A DNA stretch of 64,000 nucleotides, from NCBI GenBank assembly GCA_025617745.1, contig CM046857.1:24149761-24213760 (forward strand), written 5' to 3'. This stretch comes from Heliocidaris erythrogramma. Lineage: Eukaryota > Echinodermata > Echinoidea > Camarodonta > Echinometridae. This document shows positions 21,641 to 33,700 of this stretch, piece by piece (within the stretch, counting starts at the first letter, position 1; every line of letters starts with the position of its first letter). Made by a program: the position numbers and the translations under genes. The notes under the pieces are model-generated. The model was not told where the DNA came from and searched no databases. It saw nothing but the letters and a program-made list of their open reading frames with translations.

Positions 21641-23063
21641 GTTCCATATTAGATTAAATATTTGTCAAGATTTCCTTTAATTTTTTTGCGCGGCTTCCGA
21701 AATATAATAACTACCAAATAATGGAGGGAAAAAAAGGGAGGCGGCTTGCTTTATATTGTTACTAAAGGTTTGTTTCGTCAAAATATATGACAATGGAGAG
21801 GTACCACAATTGTCATCAAGAACGACACAGGGGTTTATTGACTCATATTCAAGTTTCAAGACAAAAAGAAAACTGGTCAACTTTTATTAATAGTATTATT
21901 TACAACATTTTAGAGTCGCCACTGTCGCCACATGTATGCCTAGCACAATGATATAAGCTCTAAGAACATATTATTATTATATCAATTATGATCTTATTAT
22001 CTATTCTGGAATTCTTTGAAATTCGTCAATTATATTTATGAGGACTTATATTTTATTCTTTCATACAAGGGAATTCATATAATTCTTCTGAATTTCTTAA
22101 TGTAGCCTGAAGGAAAACGTTTGGGGCAGTCTTCTTAATTTCCTTCCTAGAACATTCGGAGGGGGGGGGGGGGGGGGGGGGGGGGGAGGCGGTCTTCCTA
22201 GCTTCCTTCCGGCGTCTTATTAATAAGTGAGTACAACTATATCTATTCCAAGTTTGACATCTTCACCCTCTTAATTCCGTCGTCTATTAAAGAGGAGGGG
22301 GGGGGGGGGGGCCTACAGACTTCTCTGTACGTTTCCTTCCAAGACTTTAGTTTTCCGAATCAAGATGAGACATTGCCCAAACTTTAATTATCTAGTTTGC
22401 AATAAAAGATTATATCGAATTTATTCTTTAATTGAATAGGGTCTCTAACTCTATCGTTTATTCATAAGCTACAAGGGCATGGAGTGGACTTTCATTATTT
22501 ATTCACACACAATCCTTTTTACGTTGTCGACATGTTTTGAATTTTATGAAATGGATGTTGAGTCATCGCTAGTGAGTGTAGCGCGTCGTTCACCGGCGAC
22601 GCTTACAAACAATTCAGGCCTTTCCATTGTGTTTGTAACATGCAATTATGAGGGTACAACGCAAGACGGATGTCGATTATACATGTACATTATTTCAAGG
22701 ATTTTCAAACACGGCTCTGACGTTCATGGTAACAAATCTGAACCAATTAACAGTAACTGTTACAAATTTGCAAGAAGATAAGGTAGAGTACATACAATGA
22801 TAAACTTAAAATCTTAATAATTGAGGATAGTACACAAAAGGCATTGTGGCTTATACATGCATATCTCCGGAACTGTAATAAAAAGCTTTGAAATCGAGTC
22901 TTTTTGTTTTGTCTACAATCATGAAGTTAGGAATATATAACTTGTATGTAGGTAACATTCAAGAAGATAATTATAATTCATGATATATCCCCAAAGTGGG
23001 CGTGTCATCATCTAAATGATATAAATTTAGATCACATACATGGCGCTCATCTATAACAAAAGA
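21641..23063. other. Non-coding stretch with long G runs and a dispersed repeat
   Basis: G runs occur at about 22160-22186 and 22298-22310, each followed by similar 'CTTCCTTCC' sequence. Sequence around 22640-22760 (CAACGCAAGACGGATGT, TTATACATGTA, GTAACAAAT) resembles 25330-25435, so a diverged dispersed repeat is likely. No gene seen. Confidence 0.45.
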
Positions 23064-23512
23064 TGAAGCATTCAGATCCAACTTCGGAAAACCGAGCACA
23101 GGTTTATACTCCGAAAACGGCGTATAGAGCAGGGATGAATATAGAGCCCTCATCGTTCAATGCGAGAAAGTGTGTACAAAAGGCATGGGGAATATCCTGC
23201 GATGTCGACCTGCTGTTGATAATATAATTTTCAAAAATAATACTGCGGATATATTTATTTCAAGTGTTTGTCATTTGCAAGTCATTCCATATGGCGAATT
23301 ATTCACGGATTTTGAAGGTAATTGACACGCAGCATTATTTTTAAGAATATATAGATATCGTTGGCAGGTTGACTTTGCAAGATTTCCCCCCTACCTTTTG
23401 TACACACTGCCTCGCACTGAACGATGAGGGCTCTATATTCATCTTGCTCTATACGCCGTTTTCGGAGTATAAACCTGCGCTCGGTTTTCCGAAGTTGGGT
23501 CTGACTGTAAGG
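23064..23512. repeat. Inverted repeat, ~150-bp arms with ~145-bp loop
   Basis: Left arm 23064-23215 and right arm 23358-23512 are close reverse complements; for example GAACGATGAGGGCTCTATAT on one side pairs with ATATAGAGCCCTCATCGTTC on the other. The transcript could form a long hairpin. The open frame at 23303-23692 is a by-product. Confidence 0.8.
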
Positions 23513-23759
23513 TATCATCAAAAGATGTAGATACAGAGGAGGTAATATAACATATAAAACAATTATGTCATAATAGAAAAAAGGATAAAAAAAAATGCAA
23601 TAGTGAATTATTTCATATAAAACAAATGACATCATAATAATAATACATGAAATAAAACCATGCTTAAACATGCTGTAAAACATTAATGTCAATACAAAGA
23701 TAGTAGTAGTTTCATTCTTCTTCTGCTGCGTCTATACGGTGCATCCCCCCCCCCCCCGA

Positions 23760-24640
23760 AAGTCTCCCAAAATAACTGTATAGAATATATGTAGGAAATT
23801 TTTCACATCTGTGGAGAACTTAGGGTCTTTTCTGCCAATGACATCAACAAATCTTACAATATTTTGAGCTCGAGAGAGTAAAAGCGACGTTTGCGAAAGG
23901 GTGCAAATTCCATACTTGACATGAATTAGTGTTTTGTTCTGGCTGGTATTAACAAATTTGAGAACCGTTGAAAAGATGATAGGTGGAAAAAGTCTCCCCA
24001 AATGCACATTTCAATATATGTTCATAAAATTTTCATACCAGAGCGTCTAACAATATTTTACGCTCGAGTGAGCAAAAGCCAGTGTTGTGAAATGGTGTAA
24101 AATCCATGGTTGACAAAAATTTGTATTGGTTCTGGCTAGTATCAGCAAAACGACAGTGTTGAGAAGTCGTATAAACTTTATATTCTGATCATTAAAAGGC
24201 ACTTTGTGAAAGAATAGGCTTTGTTTTCTGTATGTTGTAACATATCACCTTTATGATTGACTGAGAAAGCCAGCCAGAACTAAAACCCTGCCTAAATCAA
24301 TTTTTCGAAACACTCGATAATAGTTAATTGCTCATTGAAGCATAAATATATTAATGAGATACGTAAGGATATGCAGACAACAGAACCTGTTTTGTCAAAA
24401 ATTGTCTATTATTAATCAAAATGTGAATATTTATAAGCCTTTTCATGACTATCAACTTTGCTTTTACCAGCCAAAACAAATACAAATTTTTGTCAAGTCT
24501 GGATTTTGCACCTTTTCATGAAAGCGGCCTTTGCTCACTCAAACATAAAATGTTGCCAGGTCTTTAGATGTTATGTAATAGATGAGACCCTAAACTATCC
24601 ACAAGTCTGAAATTTCGCTTTGAAATATTAATTTTATTTA
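23760..24640. repeat. Two tandem and one inverted copy of a ~200-bp repeat
   Basis: Direct copies start at AGTCTCCC (23760 and 23993) and share CAATATTTT(G/A)(A/C)GCTCGAG, AAATCCAT and GGTTCTGGCT-type words. A reversed copy occupies about 24465-24600 (CCAGCCAAAACAAATACAAA, TTTGCACC). The layout resembles a decayed palindromic transposon. Confidence 0.6.
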
Positions 24641-26881
24641 AGGAAACTATTTCTGACTGTTCATAATATTTGCTAGGAAGCACTGTATATATAAATGACT
24701 TCATTGTAGATAGTACTAGTATATAACAAGAAAATACAATAGGTAAAATACATAGTTAAAAATGAAATATAAAGTGGATAATATGGTTATGTATACTCAT
24801 GTATGAACAATTTGTATTGCACCGGGTTTTTTTGTTTTTTGTTTTTTTGCTCTTTACTATTAAATGTTATCTGAAAGTTACCGCTCAATACAATCAGGTT
24901 TCTGATAAACGAAGAACAGATTTTGATTTTATTTTCATTGTCTTATTTCATTATCATTATGAATTTTTCCTGGCTTTCCAAAATAATAAAGTTTTCTTCC
25001 AAAATGTTTATTTCTTCAAGAAACTCTGATCTCAGAGCTTTGTATTTTCATCACTGTATGGAATTCATCTTCTACTAATTTCATATTACAATCTCCACAT
25101 AAAAGTAGGTGAGGGGGCATTTTTTTTCTGGTCTTTTATAATTTTCTTCCCCTTTCTATAACTAAGTTATGTGCGCTTTAATAGGAGGTTGGTGATATCT
25201 TTTCCTTACATTTACATTATATATATATAGGTATAAATGTTATTACACGGTGTTACAACGATTGAAAGGGGTTAAAAAGAAATATGTCCTGTATTTTCTA
25301 ATTTGTTAATACTAGCAATTATCGATGGACAACACAAGACGTATGTAGATTATACATGTAGAAGGTGATCTGCATCACAAAGCTTCTCGCATGATAAGGG
25401 TCTGACATGTAACAAATATCAGCCAATAAACAAATTTGAATTTTCAAAAAGAAAAGACAGCGTAACTAAATGGGGAAAACTTCAAATTTACCACCCATAT
25501 ACCGTGTCAATATGGATCTATATCTCCTGATAGACATTTGACGCTCTAATCATGACTTGTTTAAAAGGTATCACCAAAAATATTTTGCTCTGTATGTTAA
25601 AGGTTGCATGTTGTTGTACTATATTCATATATTAATTCTATCAAGAGATACTGCGATTCTCATTACACTCTCTATAAGTTTAAAAGCGACTCGTGAGTCA
25701 ACTACTCGACGCACCCGTACGCGCACGCCGAGATAAGGGCTCGCGCGGAACCAAACTCGGAGTTCGGTTGTGCGCGAGCATTTTCATGTTATCCTTTATT
25801 TCCTTCATACTCCTTAATTGCTGACCTATAGAATGCCAGAAAGGGTTCTTTAAAGGTCAATTTTATACTTTCTAGCGGTACACAATGTAATTTTTCAGGT
25901 GATTGCTACACTTCACCAAAACCGGCAGTCTGAAGACAGCTTCTTTTTTTTTTCCTTATTATCAGAAACAACATTATTTTAACAAAATGTTATTACGCAG
26001 AAATGGTTTCTAATTTAAAGGAGAATTAACACTAGAATATAAATGTATTTATGTTAAAAGGTGCAATATATTCTTAACCATTGGCCTGTATCACTTTAGA
26101 ATTAAAATATCAGAAAAGGGTTTAAATCAAGACATTCTAGCTAACAGATTACATAGGGGCTGCCATTTTCTTGATGATATGGAGTTGTACATGAACCACT
26201 GGAAACCGTTGCCGTCAGAAAGACCTTTTAATCCTGGAGCTAAATTGCTTCTCTTTATTAGAAAAAAAATCCCCATATATGACGGAAAATACATAACAGG
26301 TGTATACACATATTCTAAAATTTGAAATTTATAGATTTTTCTTTAAATTCTCTGGTTTTGCTAAATAGAAATCAATTTCTTGAGCTTGTCTGGCAGAGCA
26401 GAACATAATTTATACAACGCTCATTCTCACTATTGAAGTCCATTATCTCAAGGCAGGTGAATGCATATAGTTTGTCACTATTGGCGCTCGGGATAGTTAG
26501 CATCCATAAATTTGAATTAATTTGCTCCGTCGCGTACGTCATAGCATCAAGAAAATACATGTAGATGTATAAATTAGTAAAATAGTAATTTTCAAAGAAA
26601 TATAAAACACATTGTCGTTTTTAGAATATATGTATATATCTGTTAAATATTTTCAATCTCAAATGGGATTTTATATAGGGAAGAAAAACAATTTTGCATT
26701 CGGATTAAAAATAGCTTTTAGCACACAACAAGAACATGGCAGCCCCCAGGTATCGCTAGCAGACGATAAATTTTGCTGAGAAAATCTTGATTTATACCCA
26801 TCTCGCATATTTTAATGTAAAACTACGTAGGACAACAAGAAGGAATTGATTACATGTTTGAATGTAAGCACATTTATATTT
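24641..26881. other. Non-coding stretch including probable 3' UTR of the minus-strand gene
   Basis: No coding sequence seen. A diverged repeat at 25310-25435 resembles 22640-22760. A short CpG-rich island (25700-25770, ACGCACCCGTACGCGCACGC) stands out. The part next to 26882 should be the 3' UTR of the vWC-transmembrane gene. Confidence 0.45.
26254..26259 (-). terminator. Possible polyadenylation signal (AATAAA) of the minus-strand gene
   Basis: The first clear AATAAA on the minus strand after the stop codon at 26882, giving a 3' UTR of about 630 bp. Unproven. Confidence 0.3.
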
Positions 26882-27117
26882 TCAGGTTAATTCCCCTTTA
26901 AAGTCAGACTTTTTCTCAAATGAGATATAGAACTCGGACTTATTTTGTTTGGCCCTTTTGAGACGTATAGTCAACAGCAAGCCACCATCGTCCTTCGTCA
27001 CTTTTGATTCCTTACAACGACGTACGAACACTATGGTCTGTACGACGACAACAACAAAAAGGAGAACGATGAGCGATATCACCAACGGTATGCATACATC
27101 AGTCTGGGCAGGTGGTT
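26882..27117 (-). CDS. Exon 6: transmembrane segment and cytoplasmic tail
   Basis: The acceptor ATACACAG before 27117 follows a good pyrimidine tract (TTATTCTCTTCTTTCG) and is phase 1, matching exon 5. The exon encodes a short stalk (PPAQTDV), a ~25-residue hydrophobic helix (CIPLVISLIVLL continuing through a run of valines to FV), an RRCK stop-transfer cluster and a 46-residue basic tail ending at the stop 26882-26884. The tail contains a DDGGLLL acidic dileucine-like motif and an EFYISF tyrosine motif, which could act in sorting (inference). Confidence 0.65.
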
Positions 27118-30100
27118 CTGTGTATCGAAAGAAGAGAATAATTACCACCACACGTTCATAACATATACCATCAGTTTTTATAAATCCACTAAATCTACTG
27201 TGTATATATATATATAATATACAGAGAAATATATACAGTGAAACGTGTATATAAAGACTGCTCAAGGGAGACAAGAAAAGTGGTCTTTATGAGCAGGTGA
27301 TCTCTCTTTACATGTGGCCGCTAAAGCAGGTTTGACTGTGTGTACATATATATTTATGTATATATATATATATATGTGAAAGAAATTGCGAGAATAACGC
27401 AATTTCTTTCACATTTGTATTTATTTCCACGAGATTTGCCAAAGCTGTTGTATATGTTATTTCCTTACACTTATATATATATACTAGCAGAAGCAGCCCG
27501 TGGACATCCACGGGCGCTAGCTGTGTTTATGATTAATCACCGTACCGTTAATTTGTCACAATAATCAAGTGAATGAATAAAAAAGTCGGGTAGAGTTATT
27601 TTTATTTATACTCCCCCTCCCCATTCCAATGTCATCCCATCACCCCCAGCGTGAGGGGAGAAGGGATTAATATCATTATACGTATTCATATCATAGTGGA
27701 AATAATTTCGAAGGAATTTTTTGTTTTTGTTGTTGGTTTTTTGTTAGTTTTTGTTTGTTTGTTGTTGTTTTTGTTGTTTTTTGGGGGCCCCTTCTTTACA
27801 CCGTTGCAACCATAACCACCATAACCACCCCCTCCTGAGCGAATTTTCTAGGTCTGACGAAAAAAAAATTCCCGCCACCCCCCCCCCCCCCCCCCCAGGT
27901 CTGCCTTTTCCAAAAGTTGACAAACCTGCACTTGTTTTCGCCGCCTTATACTAAATTCTGGATCCGCCCCTGATCATGTGAATATGTCTTATTTATCCAA
28001 AGCTTGCATGAGTTCTGAAGAAAATTCTTTTTAATCTTGATGAAAATTGATGGGAGCGATTTGATCTTGCCATGTTTCTGTGGTTTATTAATACTCAGAG
28101 TAACATCCATAATTAGCGGTACGTCCCTTGTAAAGGATGCAATAATGAGAAAAAATGAATTTGTCTTTTTATTTTCAGGGGGATTATGGCCCCCTTATAT
28201 GGGTCTTGGGAGGACCGACGGATTGACTTCCCCCTACTACCCCCCCCCCCCCCCCCCCTCCAGCTCCTCCCATTCCATTGTCATCCCATCACCCCCAGGG
28301 CGAGGGGAGAAGGGATTAATATCATTATACGTATTCATATTCATTATGGAAATATTTTCGAAGGAATTTTCTTCTTATCCGATTTTCTGATATGTCAAAT
28401 TACCGGTAGCGAACGTCGTGAAACATACACACTAAACTGTGTGTGTGACCATGAAGCTTCAAATGATGTAACTCTATACCTGTATGATGACCTGTACACG
28501 TACGTGAGAACGATCTAACACGTGTGTATAATACTGTACTGTACACTGAAGCCATGCGGATATATGGCCATGCTGTTCTTTGGCATAGCTCCCCTTCACA
28601 GGGAAAGGTATATGGGTTGGCTGGGCCTGAAGCTACAAACCCGCTTCATGGGTTGGTGGAATTATTAGGCCTACTCCCTGCGGAAATTCAATGTTTAAAA
28701 ATTAATTTATGAAATATGGACGGGACGTCAGCCCTCAAGAAGTGCCTCCCACCACCCTAACAACCCTTCCCCACCCGTGGGTACCAAAAGGCGGGGACCG
28801 AAAGGGCCAGGGGAGGAGCCTATTTGAACCAAAAAAGAGCCCGAAATCCTTAGTGTATTATATTAATAGACTAGCAGAAGCAGCCCGTGGACATCCACTG
28901 GCGCTAGCTGTGTTTATGATTAATCACCGTACCGTATATTTGTTACAATAATCAAGTGAATAAATAAAAAAGTCGGGTAAAGTTATTTTTACCAAGAAGT
29001 ATTTACAACATGTCCATTGGCGGATCCAGGAGGGGGGGGGGGGGCGTACTTCCGGCCCGTCCCACCCCCCCCCCCCTTTGGCAGGAAAGTATGCATTTTG
29101 ACCATAGACGATCCGCCCTTTTGTCGATTGTGCCCCCGCTCCTTTTAGAATGAAACCTTTTTTTTTGCTTGTCAGAGAATTATGGAGGGACCCCATAACG
29201 TAAGCCAAACTGTGCATACATACTCAAGGACTGGTCTAATATAACAAGAGTACACAGTTACTATGTCTTCAATGGGGTTTTACACTTTCTGAGAATACAT
29301 AGGGTGTATAATTTTCGAGAGGCTTTTGACACCATGTCTTCCACGTGCAGATTCCACTTCAGATCCTCTTGGATGGTAAATCCTAACAATTTCAAGTGCG
29401 AAACTGTGTTCAGGTGTACACCATTTAATGTAAAAATCTGTACAGGGGTTCATTTGTCGAAGAAACACACACTCATCAAATTACATTTGGTAAGTTTAGG
29501 AAGTACTAGTACATAATTTTGTTGACCCCATTGTGAAACATTATCAAGGGAGTTTTGGAGAGTTGGGGGTTGGTTTCGCTGAACAACCTCTCCAAGTGTT
29601 AAATCATCTATATACATTATTTCCACTTGTTATCAACTTCACTCGTGGCATCATTCACAAGGATCAAAAATAAAATCGGGCCTAGTTTAGTGCCCTGCGG
29701 CACACAATACGTTTGTAACAGAGGTGAGGTATGTCTACCTATCTTTGTACTTTGTGTTCGACCTGTGAGAAAACTACAAATAATTGGTATGATAGATCTC
29801 CGTACACCAAGCTTTATCAATTTCTTCACTTGTATGTTATGGTTTACCCAATCAAACGCCTTGGTAAAATCTATTGTAGCCAAATAAGCATAGTGCCCAG
29901 GCTTATTAAGACCCTCAAGTACAAATTTCATAAGAGCAACTGTTTCCTATCAATGTGTTCTGCAATATCGTCAACTATCCACCTTGCAATAAAGGACTTT
30001 AACACTCTGGCAAAAACTGGTGTAATAGAAATAGGTCTCAATTGATCAAAAGAGTTTACAGTCTTTTCTTTTGGAATAGGTGTGGTTGCTGTTTCCAACT

Positions 30101-30740
30101 ATCAGGGAAAAATGCCATCAGATAACGGTCATCTGTGACAAATTATAAAACCCACCGACATCAATACTTGATGCCCTCATGAATGCCATGCAATAATTTT
30201 TCATTTATGCCTCAATGGTGAATTCCATGATATCCTGGTGGAAGTATTCTTTTTAAAGCAGTAAACAGAAGTTATTCATAAGGCCATATGGAACATGTGC
30301 TAACTACGAACTGGTGTATTTTTATTCATTATAGCTTACGATATGGACAGGACATACAGCATTTGCCTTCCAGTCTCACGGGCCTTTTACAGTCAGGAGC
30401 GGAGCATCTCTGGGGTAGAACACACAGCTGTGCCGTTGTCGCAAGTACATTCTGTACACGGATCTCGTTGCCAGATATCTTCGTGTAAATGTCTTCCTTT
30501 CGCATCCAAGCATGGAGCTACGTCAGGGCCTAGATAGGTTATGAACAATGTTACACCATTCTTTCCTCGTCAAAAACACATAAACCTTTGTTTAAGCGAT
30601 AGGGGAAAAATTAACATAAATACAAGAGAATCAAGGAACATTAACAGGGTTTTGTATAATGGATTAATTCTAACGTATTCTTCAGGACCACATGTCATTT
30701 TTTTTCGAATCTGATCATCTTTGGGGAATAACATAGCAAG

Positions 30741-30779
<39 letters not shown>

Positions 30780-33700
30780 AACACACGATTGGTACTACAA
30801 AACTGAAAGATAACATTTAACAAACTCATAGTGACGAAGCTTTTCGACCTGCGCTCATCGGGTCACAACGCAGGAATGAGAGAATACAAGGAAATACAAA
30901 GTCAAGGAAGGTGTGTATAGCGACCCGGTATGATCCGGGGACGCTAAAATAATCGAAGCGCTTGTACAAACTCCTTTTGTTGGCACAATAGCGGATCTCT
31001 CGACTGAATGAACGGTTACAGCCCTATAGCTAGAAGTTCCGATAGTTAGCGGGTCCGATAGACCGACACCCAATAGATAGAAGGTTCGATAGACCGAATG
31101 TACGAGAGGGTCCAATAGACAGACGGTTCTATAGACCGAATCGGCGGAGGGTCCGATAGTCCGAAGGTTCTATAGATCGAATGTCCAACGGGGTCTAATA
31201 GTCAGAAGGTCGATAGTTAGAAGGTCCGATAAACCGACAATAACGTAAACAAAAAGTAAAATAAGTGGATAAATAAGTTGTTAATAGTTTTATCTCATAC
31301 AAGGAAAAGGGTAATGCCATATCTTCTTCTATGTGCATTGTAATAAACCTATGCACTAGGTCTGTGGGCCCACCCTCCCCCCCCCCCCAAAAAAAAAGAA
31401 AATAAGAATGGGGAACTTATATTTTAAGTTTTGTTTTATACATTACATTTTCAACATGCTAAAAGTATTTTTATCAGAGCATCATCATCACCGTGGGGCG
31501 GGGTAGTCCACCCATGCAGCTCAGCCCCCCCCCCCCCCGGTTAATTTTGCAACTAAACCTATATACTGGCAATGGGGAACGCTGACCATTTTTTGGAACA
31601 TGGAAATCTAATTATATGGTGCACACTAAAGCCCCGAGGCCCATCATGCCCGAAGCATTTTTTTCTAGTGGAGCAAGCTGAGGAAAGGGCGTCCTCTTTT
31701 AACACAGTCATGTATTATTTTTTAAACAAAGAAATTTTATGGGGTGCACACTTTATAGTTACTTTATAGTAACAAAAGATAAGATTCTGACAACAAAAGA
31801 TTCTGACCGATAAAAATGAAATCGTTTCAATTAGGCCCTACCACCTTCTTGGGAGGGGGGCGTTTCCATTTTTTTTTTTTTTTTTGTTTTTTGGAGGGTT
31901 GTCAGGTGATATTTTCCTACCAGCTATGATGTCAGCTTTTATACTTTTTTGAATGTTCACCGACTACACCCATACTACCTTGTGGCAAACTTTAGTCTGT
32001 GGACTCTGTTGGGTAAATTATACCATTTTTTTTTTTTTTTTTTTTTGGGGGGGGGGGGGATTCAAGAGTAGTCGGATACCTCACTGCCCGAATATTATGA
32101 TATTCGGACTTCTTGGTGCTGCAGGACTTAAGAGGTGCTTGCTGCAAGAAACAATCTAGGCCTAGTTTCTTGATTGTATGAGGGAGCAAAGCGAGCGAAC
32201 GAGAGAGAGAGGAAACAAGAAGAATTTTGTATCCTGAGAATAGGTTCTAGCGTATTGTTATTCCGTTCTCATAATCTGTGTAACGTGTTATCGGCACCTT
32301 CCGTTCTCATATTGGGAAGAGACTATTTGTCACAGGACATTATTTCTGAAAATTTATCTCTTTAGCCCCTTTAGGTCAACTTGCCGCTCGATTCCTTTCA
32401 GTTATGTTGCTAACATTCTTTGAGTAGAAAATAGCATAACATTAGCCGAGAGATTCAAGATGCAAACCAAATAACTTCCATAAGAATATGACTTATTAAT
32501 ATAATTGTCATTAGTTTATATACATAAATATGTCGATTATATTAATAACTAATATCAATAATGAAAATATAATGGGCATTGGTAAATAACCCTAATAATG
32601 CTAGTGAGCGAAGTTTTTGAGTTTTTGTTTTCTTCTCTTTCCTTTCTGATTTCTTCTTTTCTTTTTCTCTTCTTTTCCTTTGTTGTCTTTTCTTCTTTCC
32701 TTTTCAACCTCTTCCTTTTTTGTTTTTTATTTGGTTGGAACCCCCTTTTCAGGCATGAAAAGTGGGTGGGGGAGGGTATTCCCGCCCCCACATTTTGTTT
32801 TTATGGGGGGGGGGGGGCTAACGCCTCCACAACCGGTTCTTACGTCTATGGTTGAACCAACATATTTGGCGGTCAACGAATATGATTTACCTATTTTCAG
32901 CGTGATTATAGGCCTATATATATAACTTGTGAAATGTGCATAACATAGAAATTAGCTTTTTTGATAAAACATTCGATTTATTCAGAACATAATCGATGCT
33001 CCGATGAAAAAAAATAAACAAATAAACAAAACCACGTGCAACTGCTTTTTCTGGGGCGACATCGTGAAATTGTCAGCACATCACTCACAGGAGCTCTACA
33101 ATGTAGCACTTAAGGCCACCAGGCCCCAGATGGGCAGCCAACGAGACCATTGAGCAATAACAAAATAAGTTTTATACATATAAAGGAAACAAATCGCACA
33201 TTCATATTTTACAATTGATATCAATCTATGTAATGAGCTAAAAAAAATACTTTTCTTACTGCAATTATTATCTGAAATTACTGAGGGTCCGGGTCCTATT
33301 AAATTAATAAAAGCATTGTCACTTCTCTGTGCATACACGTACATGGGCTGTGTTTCATTCATTTTTCATTTAGGTTTTATTTCCATATCAACCGCATCAA
33401 AAGTGTACACATGAAATAATTGAAAATATGAAGATCTCCATTAATAATCTCCTAATAAGTGACAAACTGACTTAAAACACAAGAAATAAACATTTAAGAG
33501 CACATAATATACAGACGAACTACAAGCAGCGATGGGGAGGACACCTTGGAAGCATCAGCTTGTAAATAAGGTTCCCTTTACAATACGTAATTGCATAACT
33601 ATAACATAAAACAAACCGGGGGGGGGGGTGAGTGTGCGGTGCAGCCAACCCATTGTTATACTTACTGAAGATTCTGCAATGACTAAAAGAGAATAAACGA

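Noticed and set aside
26949..27161. 70-codon plus-strand frame
   Set aside because: It is the antisense shadow of the transmembrane exon, which has a better splice site, topology and phase.
31014..31260. CRISPR-like array of short regular repeats
   Set aside because: The ~16-20-bp units have no unique spacers of constant length, lie in eukaryotic DNA and are the terminus of a foldback element with an inverted partner.
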